Assembly: GCF_014851815.1 (NCBI RefSeq)
Contig: NZ_JACVAJ010000002.1
Location: forward strand, 930,001-994,000
Length of the DNA stretch: 64,000 bases
Source: Pseudoxanthomonas sp. PXM01
GTDB lineage: Bacteria; Pseudomonadota; Gammaproteobacteria; Xanthomonadales; Xanthomonadaceae
Reading direction: 5' to 3'
Shown: piece after piece, positions 27,987 through 34,971 of the stretch
Position numbering within the stretch: position 1 is the stretch's first letter
How the letters are laid out: each line of letters begins with the position of its first letter
Translations under genes and position numbers: made by a program
Notes under the pieces: generated by a model
Databases searched by the model: none
What the model was told of the DNA's origin: nothing
The model's input: the letters and a program-made list of their open reading frames with translations, nothing else

Positions 27987-29395
27987 TCCGTCCGCTCGTC
28001 CTCAGCGTCGCCGCCGTGCTGCTGGCGGGCTGCGTGACCGTGGGGCCCGATTACGCGGCCCCGCAGACCGCACCGGCCACGCTGCAGCAGGCCGGTGCCG
28101 TCGACTACGTGGGCGACCATCCGGTCGCCGCGTGGTGGAGCCAGTTCGACGACCCGGTGCTGGACCAGCTGGTCCGCGAGGCGCTGCTGGCCAACCTCGA
28201 TGTGCGCATCGCGGTGTCGCGCGTCAACGAGGCCCGGGCGGTGTTCTCCGAACGGCGTCTGGACCTGGCGCCGCACGTCACGATGGGTGTCGAAGGCACC
28301 CGCTCCAAACAGCCGGTCGAAGGCCAAGGCCGCGTGGAGACGGACAGCTACTCCGCCGGCTTCGATGCCGCGTGGGAACTGGATCTGTTCGGCCGCGTAC
28401 GCCGCAGTGCCGAAGCCGCACATGCGGACCTGCAGGCGCAGCGCAACGACCTGCAGGCGATGCAGGTGACCGTCGCGGCGGAAGTGGCGCGCAACTACTT
28501 CGAGCTGCGCGGCACGCAGAAGCGGCTGGACGTGTCGCGGCGCATCCTGCAGACACTGGGCGAAACCCAGCGCCTGACCGAGTCGCGCTTCGACCTCGGC
28601 GCCGGCAGCCAGCTGGAGGTGCAGAGCAGCCTGGCCCGCGTGCGCGCGGTCGAAGCCGAGGTGCCGATGCTCGAAGCGGCCGAAGGCCAGTCGCGCCACC
28701 GGCTGGCGGTGCTGGTCGGCCAGCGTCCCGGTGAGCTCGACGCTCTGCTCGTCCCGCGCGAAGCCCCGGCGTTCGCCAAGGCGTTGCCGATCGGCGACAC
28801 CACCGAACTGCTGCGCCAGCGGCCGGACGTGCGCGCGGCCGAGCGTCGCCTGGCGGCGGCCACGGCACGCGTCGGCGTGGCAACGGCGGACCTGTTCCCG
28901 CGGGTCAGCCTGCGCGGCTTCATCGGCTTCCTGTCCGGCGGCTGGGGCAACCTGGTCAACGGCGACAACCGCGCCTGGCAGGTCACGCCCTCGATCAGCT
29001 GGGCCGCGTTCGACATGGGCAGCGTCCGCGCGCGCCTGCGTGCGAGCGAAGCACAGGCCGACGGCGTGGCCGCGCAGTACGAGAAGGCCGTGCTCGGCGC
29101 GCTGGAGGAAACCGAAAACGCACTGCTTTCCTATGCCAAGCAGCAGGCCCAGCTGAAACTCCGGCTGGAACAATCCGTTGCCGCCCGCCGCGCAGCAGAG
29201 CTGGCCGAAGTCCGGTATCGTGCCGGCTCGTCGGACTTCCTCACCCTGCTGGACGCACAACGCACGCAGCTCGCGGCGGACGATGCGTTGGCGCAGGCCG
29301 AGGCCGGCGTCAACGTCGGCGTGGTGACGATCTACAAGTCGCTGGGCGGCTGGGGCGAACAGGACGTGGCTCCCGCGCTCGCGGCGCTGCCCTGA
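27980..29395 (+). CDS. RND outer-membrane channel lipoprotein (OprM/OprN-like)
   Basis: 471 residues from the ATG at 27980, which overlaps the SDR stop by seven bases. The lipobox is VLLAGC, followed by VGPDYAAPQTAPA, the usual start of NodT-family channels. Two repeated OEP segments carry long helices and VARNYFELRGTQKRLDVSRR, then LLRQRPDVRAAERRLAAATARVGVA. It should trimerise in the outer membrane and complete the tripartite pump. Confidence 0.95.
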   Translation: MVIRPLVLSVAAVLLAGCVTVGPDYAAPQTAPATLQQAGAVDYVGDHPVAAWWSQFDDPVLDQLVREALLANLDVRIAVSRVNEARAVFSERRLDLAPHVTMGVEGTRSKQPVEGQGRVETDSYSAGFDAAWELDLFGRVRRSAEAAHADLQAQRNDLQAMQVTVAAEVARNYFELRGTQKRLDVSRRILQTLGETQRLTESRFDLGAGSQLEVQSSLARVRAVEAEVPMLEAAEGQSRHRLAVLVGQRPGELDALLVPREAPAFAKALPIGDTTELLRQRPDVRAAERRLAAATARVGVATADLFPRVSLRGFIGFLSGGWGNLVNGDNRAWQVTPSISWAAFDMGSVRARLRASEAQADGVAAQYEKAVLGALEETENALLSYAKQQAQLKLRLEQSVAARRAAELAEVRYRAGSSDFLTLLDAQRTQLAADDALAQAEAGVNVGVVTIYKSLGGWGEQDVAPALAALP

Positions 29396-29421
29396 ACCAC
29401 CACCGTCACGCCGTCTTTCCG

Positions 29422-30060
29422 TTGCTGCATTGCATGCTGCGCCCACGGGCGCAGCCCACCCCTGATCGAGTGTCGTCCGTGCCCGCTGTACATCCTCTTT
29501 CCCCCGTCGCCTCCTCCCTCTCCTACCCGCTTCCGCGCGCCGCTTCCCGCCTGGCGCTCTCCGCGCTGTTGGCCGTCGCCAGCACGCAGGCCCTGGCCGC
29601 CGAACCGCGCACCGCCTGGTACGTGCAGGGCGGCGTGGCCGAAGACGCGCAATCGCTGACCGTCGGCATGAGCCGCGACTGGCGTTGGGAGAAGCAGTAC
29701 CGCTATGGCCATATCAGCGGCCAATGGCAGGGCGAGGTGGGCCGCTGGCACAGCGACAGCGAGAACAGCACCCAGGTCGGCTTGTCGCCCGCGCTGCGCT
29801 GGCGCCCGAACGGATGGAGCGACGGCTGGTTCGTCGAGGGCGGCATCGGCGTCAACGTGATCTTCCCGAAGTACGACACGAAGAAGAAGGAATTCAGCAC
29901 CACCTTCAACTTCGGCGACCACATCGCGCTGGGCAAGCGCTTCGGCGCCAGCGACCAGCACGAATGGTCGCTGCGCTTCCAGCACTTCTCCAACGCCCGC
30001 ATCAAGCGGCCGAACCCGGGCGAGAACTTCCTGCAGTTCCGCTATACGCACCGGCTCTGA
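29422..30060 (+). CDS. PagL-like lipid A 3-O-deacylase
   Basis: 212 residues at most; the true start may be an ATG at 29434 or a GTG at 29470 or 29479. A signal peptide ends in STQALA just before AEPRTAWYVQGG. The rest is an eight-strand outer-membrane barrel pattern, with the PagL motif QHFSNARIKRPNPGENFLQF near the end: the His-x-Ser pair is intact, and a Glu follows 13 residues after the His (Pseudomonas PagL, as I recall it, has 14). PagL removes the 3-position acyl chain of lipid A. It lies 26 bases after the efflux channel gene and may share its transcript. Confidence 0.82.
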   Translation: MLHCMLRPRAQPTPDRVSSVPAVHPLSPVASSLSYPLPRAASRLALSALLAVASTQALAAEPRTAWYVQGGVAEDAQSLTVGMSRDWRWEKQYRYGHISGQWQGEVGRWHSDSENSTQVGLSPALRWRPNGWSDGWFVEGGIGVNVIFPKYDTKKKEFSTTFNFGDHIALGKRFGASDQHEWSLRFQHFSNARIKRPNPGENFLQFRYTHRL

Positions 30061-30074
30061 CGCTATTGGTTTCT

Positions 30075-30172
30075 GTAGGAGCGACACACAGGTGAAGCCA
30101 CCCTGTGCAGATCGCGCCTCATGGCGCATCCAAGCGGTTCATTCATGCGGTCGCGACTTACGTCGCTCCTAC
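30075..30172. repeat. GTAG-type REP pair (REPIN-like), copy 2
   Basis: Outer inverted repeats GTAGGAGCGAC at the left and GTCGCTCCTAC at the right, the right arm extended as GCGACTTACGTCGCTCCTAC. The inner part has diverged (CACAGGTG / CACCCTGTG is a separate small hairpin). It is between the convergent PagL-like and lipocalin genes. Confidence 0.75.
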
Positions 30173-30185
30173 AGTCGCGTCCGCG

Positions 30186-30734
30186 CTACCGCAGCGGCGC
30201 CGCCATGATCAACGGCTTCAGGTCGTAGCCCATCGTCTCGGCCTTCGCCTTCAGCTGCTCGAACTGCGCGCGCTCCATGGTCGGCTCGCGCGACAGGATC
30301 CACAGGTACTCGCGGTCCGGCTCGCCCACCATCGCCCACTGGTAGTCCGGGTCCAGCGCGATCACCCAGTAGTCGGCCCATACCATCGGCACCCACGACA
30401 GCCAGTCCGGTGCGAACCGCACTTCCAGGCGGCCCGGATATCCCTCGACCGGACGGGCGACGCCCCGGGACTGGTCCATGCTGCCGTCCTTGGTCTTGCA
30501 CGCGTTGAGCACGCCGATCTTGCCGGGTGCGTCCAGCGAGTAGCGCGCGGTGATGTCGCCCACGCACTGGCGCTGGAAGAACATCGGCAGGTGCGCGATC
30601 TCATGCCACTGGCCGGCATAGCGGGAGATGTCCAGTTGCGGCACGGAGGTGACCGGTTCGGCCGCATGCGCGGACAGCGTCGCGGAGGCCATCAGTGCGA
30701 TCACGGACAGTCGGGGCAGGCATCGGCGGCGCAT
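30186..30734 (-). CDS. blc: bacterial lipocalin
   Basis: 182 residues with a signal peptide ending in LSAHA but no lipobox, so it is probably periplasmic rather than lipid-anchored. The lipocalin GxW motif is in YAGQWHEIAHLPMFFQRQC, and YWVIALDPDYQWAMVGEP, then LWILSREP, match the Blc family. Such proteins bind fatty acids or lysophospholipids and aid envelope repair. GGGAG is seven bases before the ATG. Confidence 0.9.
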   Translation of the reverse strand: MRRRCLPRLSVIALMASATLSAHAAEPVTSVPQLDISRYAGQWHEIAHLPMFFQRQCVGDITARYSLDAPGKIGVLNACKTKDGSMDQSRGVARPVEGYPGRLEVRFAPDWLSWVPMVWADYWVIALDPDYQWAMVGEPDREYLWILSREPTMERAQFEQLKAKAETMGYDLKPLIMAAPLR

Positions 30735-30784
30735 CGGTCACTCCCTGGCGATTGAATCGACGGACGACATACGTTCCAGACAGA

Positions 30785-30821
30785 GAAGCGGATGCACCCT
30801 GCGCTGGAGTGCATCCGCTTC
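30785..30821 (-). terminator. terminator hairpin of the BON gene
   Basis: Thirteen-base perfect stem GAAGCGGATGCAC / GTGCATCCGCTTC with an 11-base loop, 25 bases after the BON gene stop. The T-tract is weak (TCTCTGTC on the minus strand). Confidence 0.65.
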
Positions 30822-30846
30822 GTGCCACACACGCTTGGACGGGTGC

Positions 30847-31200
30847 TTAGCGCGCGGCGAGGGTCAGGCCACTGGCCTCGACCGACTTCACGCCCTTGAT
30901 CTGCTTGGCGACGGTGACCGCCTTGTCCTTCTGCGACTGGTTGGCGACCGCGCCGGACAGCGTCACCACGCCGTCGACGGTTTCGACCTTGATGTCGAGG
31001 CCGGACACGTTCTCGGTGGCGAGCAGATCGGCCTTCACCTTGGTGGTGATCCAGGTATCGGTCACCGGCTGGGTCGAATCGTTCTGCGCATTCTCTTCCG
31101 GTTCGTTCGGCGGATTGGCCGCCATGACGTGCGAGGCGGAGAACAGCAGCGCCGTCGACAGGGCGGCGGCAAGCAGCGAACGGGTATGCAGAGCTTTCAT
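30847..31200 (-). CDS. periplasmic BON-domain protein (OsmY-like)
   Basis: 117 residues from the ATG at 31200, with AGGAGAAA upstream. A signal peptide (ending SHVMA) is followed by an acidic linker and one BON domain (about 50-115): DTWITTKVKADLLATENVSG, VDGVVTLSGAVANQSQKDKA. BON domains bind phospholipids; OsmY has two and is a periplasmic chaperone, while this protein has only one. It probably responds to envelope or osmotic stress. Confidence 0.87.
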   Translation of the reverse strand: MKALHTRSLLAAALSTALLFSASHVMAANPPNEPEENAQNDSTQPVTDTWITTKVKADLLATENVSGLDIKVETVDGVVTLSGAVANQSQKDKAVTVAKQIKGVKSVEASGLTLAAR

Positions 31201-31370
31201 GATCTTTCTCCTGGTCGTGTTGCAGTCCGAGTGTCGGCGCGGCCTCGTACAACATGCGTGAAAAAGAGCGTGTCGTTCAGGCCGGTGTTGCGCGGGATTC
31301 ATGCACGTGCACACCGGATCAACGCGCCGCTTCCCGTACCATGGGTGCCTTCCTCCCGGATCCGCCGCGC

Positions 31371-32411
31371 ATGGCCACCTCCCTCAACGTTGCGCTGGTC
31401 GGTTATGGCTTCGTCGGCAAGGTGTTCCATGCACCGCTGATCCAGGCGACGCCCGGCCTGCGGCTCCACACCGTGGTGTCGCGCGATGCCGCCAAGGTGA
31501 AGACCGACTGGCCGGCGGTGCAGGTCGTCCGGGATGCGCACGCAGCGTTCGCCGATCCGCACGTGGACCTGGTGGTGATCGCGTCGCCGAACGACACGCA
31601 CGCGCCGCTCGCGATCGCGGCGCTGCGCCAGGGCAAGCACGTGGTGGTGGACAAGCCATTCACCGTCACGCTGCGCGAGGCGCATGACGTGATCGCCGCG
31701 GCGGACGCGGCGGACCGCCTGGTCAGCGTGTTCCAGAACCGGCGCTGGGATGCGGACTTCCTCACCGTACGGCGGCTAATCGCCGATGGCGAACTGGGCC
31801 GCGTGGCGGAGTTCCATTCGCACTTCGACCGGTTCCGTCCCGTCGTGCAGGACCGTTGGCGCGAGCGCGACGAACCCGGTGGCGGTCTCTGGTACGACCT
31901 CGGCCCGCACCTGCTCGACCAGGTGGTGCAGCTGTTCGGGCTGCCGGAAGCGATCACCGCCGACATCGCGCGCCTGCGCGACGGTGCGCAGGCGGCGGAT
32001 TACTTCGACGTCACGCTGCGCTACCCGAGCCATCGCGCCATCCTGCACGCGTCCACGCTGGTCGCCGGCAACGGCCTGCGCTTCGCGGTGCATGGCACGC
32101 AGGGCAGTTATCTCAAGCATGGGCTGGACGTGCAGGAAGACCAGCTACGGGCGGGCATGGTGCCCGGCACGCCCGGCTGGGGTATCGACGCCCGGTCGGG
32201 CGAAGTCGTGCAGGAACGCGACGGGCGCCTCGTGACGGACATCGCCCGCGCCGAGCACGGCGATTACCGGGCGTACTACGCCGGCATGCGCGACGCGATC
32301 CTGCAGGGCGGCCCGGTACCGGTGACATCGCAGCAGGCGCTGGAGGTCATGCGGCTGATCGAAATGGGGACCCGCAGCAGTGAGGAACGCCGGGAGATCG
32401 CGTCGGACTGA
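31371..32411 (+). CDS. Gfo/Idh/MocA-family oxidoreductase
   Basis: 346 residues from the ATG at 31371; TACCAT at 31337-31342 is a likely -10, which makes an upstream ATG at 31341 unusable. Residues 5-120 are a Rossmann domain (VALVGYGFVGKVFHAPLI), with DKPF containing the conserved Lys, followed by an alpha/beta domain with DLGPHLLDQVVQLFG. Members reduce or oxidise sugars and inositols using NAD(P). The sequence resembles the YdgJ/YhhX type; the substrate is not known. Confidence 0.9.
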   Translation: MATSLNVALVGYGFVGKVFHAPLIQATPGLRLHTVVSRDAAKVKTDWPAVQVVRDAHAAFADPHVDLVVIASPNDTHAPLAIAALRQGKHVVVDKPFTVTLREAHDVIAAADAADRLVSVFQNRRWDADFLTVRRLIADGELGRVAEFHSHFDRFRPVVQDRWRERDEPGGGLWYDLGPHLLDQVVQLFGLPEAITADIARLRDGAQAADYFDVTLRYPSHRAILHASTLVAGNGLRFAVHGTQGSYLKHGLDVQEDQLRAGMVPGTPGWGIDARSGEVVQERDGRLVTDIARAEHGDYRAYYAGMRDAILQGGPVPVTSQQALEVMRLIEMGTRSSEERREIASD

Positions 32412-32438
32412 AGCCTCCGCGCGTCCGCGATTTCCGGC

Positions 32439-32546
32439 GTGGGAGCGACGTAAGTCGCGATGGACGATCGCGGCGGCCCATGGCCTGCCTTTCGACAGAT
32501 TCCCTTTGCATGGATCAGAAAGCATCGCGACTTACGTCGCTCCTAC
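32439..32546. repeat. GTAG-type REP pair (REPIN-like), copy 3
   Basis: The best-preserved copy: a left arm of 24 bases beginning GTGGGAGCGACGTAAGTCGC and a right arm ending GCGACTTACGTCGCTCCTAC that is its reverse complement but for one base (GTGG for GTAG at the left end). The two arms are separated by about 60 bases. It lies in the gap between the Gfo/Idh and HAD genes. Confidence 0.85.
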
Positions 32547-32565
32547 ACCCACTATCCCTTGGCCC

Positions 32566-33156
32566 TCACGCCATCACGCGCCCGCGATACGTCCGGTGAT
32601 GGGCCATCGCCAGCATCGCCAGGTCTTCGTGCGTATCGCCATAGGCGTGCACGGCGGCGTAGGCCTGCGGATCGCACAGCGCGCGCACGCGACGCACCTT
32701 CTCCTCGCCGACGCATTGCGCGCCGGCATAGCCGGTAATGCGTCCGCCGCGCTCGGCCAGCACCGAGCAGGCGAGCTCGACACCTTGCGTCGCGCACCAG
32801 GGTGCCAGATAGACATCCAGCCCACCCGACACGATGACGATGCGATCCCCGCGCTCGCGGTGCCATTGCAACCGCGCCATCGCATCCGTTCGCAGCACAG
32901 CGGGAAGCACATCGCGTGCGAAGGTCTCGCCCTTCCCTCGCAGGCACGCTGCGTCCACGCCGCGCAAGCCCACCTGCACGATGCTGGCCCGCGTCGGATT
33001 GCCCGCCACCCAGCCGCGTCGATAGCCGAACACCACCGGCGCCAGCAGCACGCCACCGGCCAGCAACCGGGGGCGCGCCACCGCATAGCGCATGAAATCC
33101 GGGAACGTCTCGCGCGTGGTCAGCGTGCCGTCAAAATCGAACAGGGCGAGATCCAT
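32566..33156 (-). CDS. HAD-IB family phosphatase
   Basis: 196 residues. Motif I is FDFDGTLTT (Asp7, Asp9), motif II IVSGG, motif III the Lys in GEEKVRR and motif IV YGDTHED. The cap arrangement is that of the HAD-IB group, which includes phosphoserine phosphatase and CicA. The segment GGVLLAPVVFGYRRGW in the cap could touch the membrane, as in phospholipid-related members. Substrate unknown. Confidence 0.87.
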   Translation of the reverse strand: MDLALFDFDGTLTTRETFPDFMRYAVARPRLLAGGVLLAPVVFGYRRGWVAGNPTRASIVQVGLRGVDAACLRGKGETFARDVLPAVLRTDAMARLQWHRERGDRIVIVSGGLDVYLAPWCATQGVELACSVLAERGGRITGYAGAQCVGEEKVRRVRALCDPQAYAAVHAYGDTHEDLAMLAMAHHRTYRGRVMA

Positions 33157-33168
33157 GGGCGCCGATGG

Positions 33169-33678
33169 TCAGTGTCGTTCGACGCGCATCCTGCCGCGTG
33201 AGGCGGGTGTGATTTCCTCGATCAGCTTGTGAATAGCAGGCTCGAGCGTCTTCATGCGCACCTGCATGGCTTCCATCGAGTGCTGAATCACCAGCGGCTG
33301 CTTCCTGATCAGCGAACGGCCCGTCGGCGTGCGATAGAACGCCAGCATGTCCCGTACTTCCTGCTCGGTGTAGATCTTCCGGTAGACCTCGATCAAGGCG
33401 GGCGCCATCGCCTCCCAGCTCATCTCCGACCTGAGAAACGCCGACAGTCGGGCGTGGCGATGTCGCGCCTGCACGTCATCCGCCGTGGGTGCGCTACCTT
33501 CGCCCTCCGGCGCCTGGTCGTACAACGACATCATCTGCGTGTATACCTGGTCTACCAGCTTGTCCGCCTCGGTCGCCAACAGCAGCTCGCGGATCGACGC
33601 CTCGGTGGCGGGTTGCGGATCCGACGCGACCGCAATCCCGGGAAAACCAAGCAATGCGGCCAGTATCCATGTCTTCAT
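33169..33678 (-). CDS. exported DUF2059 protein
   Basis: 169 residues from the ATG at 33678, with an AAGGAGAGC ribosome site; a longer in-frame start at 33762 precedes that site and is rejected. Signal peptide MKTWILAALLGFPGIAVA, then a helical domain with LIEVYRKIYTEQEVRDMLAFYRTPTGRSL, the core of DUF2059. Function of the family is unknown. It is 12 bases from the HAD gene and probably co-transcribed. Confidence 0.87.
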   Translation of the reverse strand: MKTWILAALLGFPGIAVASDPQPATEASIRELLLATEADKLVDQVYTQMMSLYDQAPEGEGSAPTADDVQARHRHARLSAFLRSEMSWEAMAPALIEVYRKIYTEQEVRDMLAFYRTPTGRSLIRKQPLVIQHSMEAMQVRMKTLEPAIHKLIEEITPASRGRMRVERH

Positions 33679-33828
33679 GTCGCTCTCCTTGACGGTGCCC
33701 TGGAACAGCAAACGATCCGCATGCTCGCGTACTACGCAGGATCTCCGCATGCGGATGCCCATGCCCTGCGCGACCGGTCCCTGCCGGCCACCGCGATTCT
33801 AGCCACGAAGCAACGCTGCCGCGACGGC

Positions 33829-34293
33829 TCAGTCCACCGCTTCCAGCAGGCGGGCACCCGGACCGTCATCGCCCAGTTCGTCCCAGGGATTGCGCAACGG
33901 GCAGACCTTCAACGACAGGCATCCGCAGCCGATGCAGCCATCCATCTGGTCGCGCAGCCGGGTAAGGCTGGCGATGCGTGCGTCGAGCGCCTCACGCCAG
34001 CGCACGGAGAGCTTCTTCCAGTCCGCCGCCGTGGGTGTGCGGTTTTCTGGCAACGCCGACAGTGCGGCCTGGATCTCGGCCAGCGGAATGCCGGTACGCT
34101 GCGCCACCTTGATCACCGCGACCCGGCGCAGCACTTCTCGCGGATAGCGACGCTGGTTGCCCGCATTACGCCAACTGTGGATCAGTCCCTTGGCCTCGTA
34201 GAAGTGCAGCGTGGACACCGCCACGCCCGCGCGCGCGGCCACCTGGCCGACGGTGAGCTCCGTTTCGATGGGGGGATGCTGTTTTCCCGGCAT
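33829..34293 (-). CDS. soxR: redox-sensitive transcriptional activator SoxR
   Basis: 154 residues. The MerR-type winged helix (14-50) includes [21 protein letters not shown], a coiled coil follows, and the [2Fe-2S] cluster site [12 protein letters not shown] has Cys120, 123, 125 and 131, the same spacing as E. coli SoxR. Oxidation of the cluster by redox-cycling compounds turns it into an activator. There is no SoxS partner here, so it should act directly on targets, the typical case outside enterics. It is divergent from an FMN reductase gene with a SoxR box in between. Confidence 0.96.
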   Translation of the reverse strand: MPGKQHPPIETELTVGQVAARAGVAVSTLHFYEAKGLIHSWRNAGNQRRYPREVLRRVAVIKVAQRTGIPLAEIQAALSALPENRTPTAADWKKLSVRWREALDARIASLTRLRDQMDGCIGCGCLSLKVCPLRNPWDELGDDGPGARLLEAVD

Positions 34294-34299
34294 GGCGCA

Positions 34300-34330
34300 T
34301 TGACCTCAAGAATGGTTGAGGTTCTACCCT
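34300..34330 (+). promoter_or_regulatory. SoxR-controlled promoter with SoxR box
   Basis: -35 TTGACC (34300-34305) and -10 TACCCT (34325-34330) are separated by 19 bases, the over-long spacer of MerR-family promoters. Within the spacer is the dyad CCTCAAGAATGGTTGAGG (34304-34321), whose arms match the classic SoxR box. Confidence 0.88.
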
Positions 34331-34360
34331 GCCCTTCCTGTTCCCGCAAGCCGCTTTGCA

Positions 34361-34933
34361 ATGTCCGATCCCCTGCACCTGGCGCTGTTGTACGGCAGTA
34401 CGCGCGAAGGCCGCTTCTGTGCCACCGTCGCCGACTGGCTGCGCACGCAACTGGAACGGCGCCACGACTACACGGTCGATGCGATCGATCCCGCCCTGCT
34501 CGACCTGCCGCATCGCCATGGCGGGGTGCCCAGCGCCGACCTGGTGAACCTGCAACAACGCATCTGGCGCGCGGATGCCTTCGTGGTGGTGGTGCCGGAG
34601 TACAATCACGGCTATCCGGCGGCGCTGAAGTTCGTGATCGATTCGGTCCAGGCACACTGGCAGGCCAAACCGGTCGCGTTCGTCGCCTATGGGGGCCACA
34701 GCGGAGGTGTCCGCGCAGCGGAGCAGCTGCGCCAGGTGTTCTCCGGCCTGCATGCCGTGCCGGTCCGCGACGGCGTGTACTTCACCCAGGCGTGGGACCG
34801 CTTCGATCCACGCGGCAGACCGCACGACGCCGATGCCAGCGAACGCGCCGCCCGGCGCATGCTGGACCAACTGGCCTGGTATGGGCACGCGCTACGACAG
34901 GCGCGCGCCGCCTGGCCTTATCCCGCCGGCTGA
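34361..34933 (+). CDS. NADPH-dependent FMN reductase
   Basis: 190 residues with flavodoxin-like fold: LYGSTREGR near the start binds the FMN phosphate, and VVVVPEYNHGYPAALKFVID is the family signature. The ATG at 34361 lies about 24 bases after the predicted SoxR-dependent transcript start and has no clear ribosome site. The enzyme should reduce flavins or quinones by two electrons. Its SoxR promoter suggests defence against redox-cycling compounds, with the following ABC exporter gene 38 bases downstream on the same transcript. Confidence 0.92.
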   Translation: MSDPLHLALLYGSTREGRFCATVADWLRTQLERRHDYTVDAIDPALLDLPHRHGGVPSADLVNLQQRIWRADAFVVVVPEYNHGYPAALKFVIDSVQAHWQAKPVAFVAYGGHSGGVRAAEQLRQVFSGLHAVPVRDGVYFTQAWDRFDPRGRPHDADASERAARRMLDQLAWYGHALRQARAAWPYPAG

Positions 34934-34971
34934 CGCCGGCAAATTTTCTTGCGCGGAACGACCGCGCCACG

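Noticed and set aside
33154..33170. Leaderless start for the HAD-IB gene at 33156
   Set aside because: A GACCAT hexamer lies eight rather than six bases before the ATG, outside the fixed spacing of the others, and is a weaker -10.
33229..34971. An N-terminal extension of about 580 codons on the ABC exporter
   Set aside because: It crosses soxR and the FMN reductase in other frames and has shadow composition. The exporter starts at 34972.
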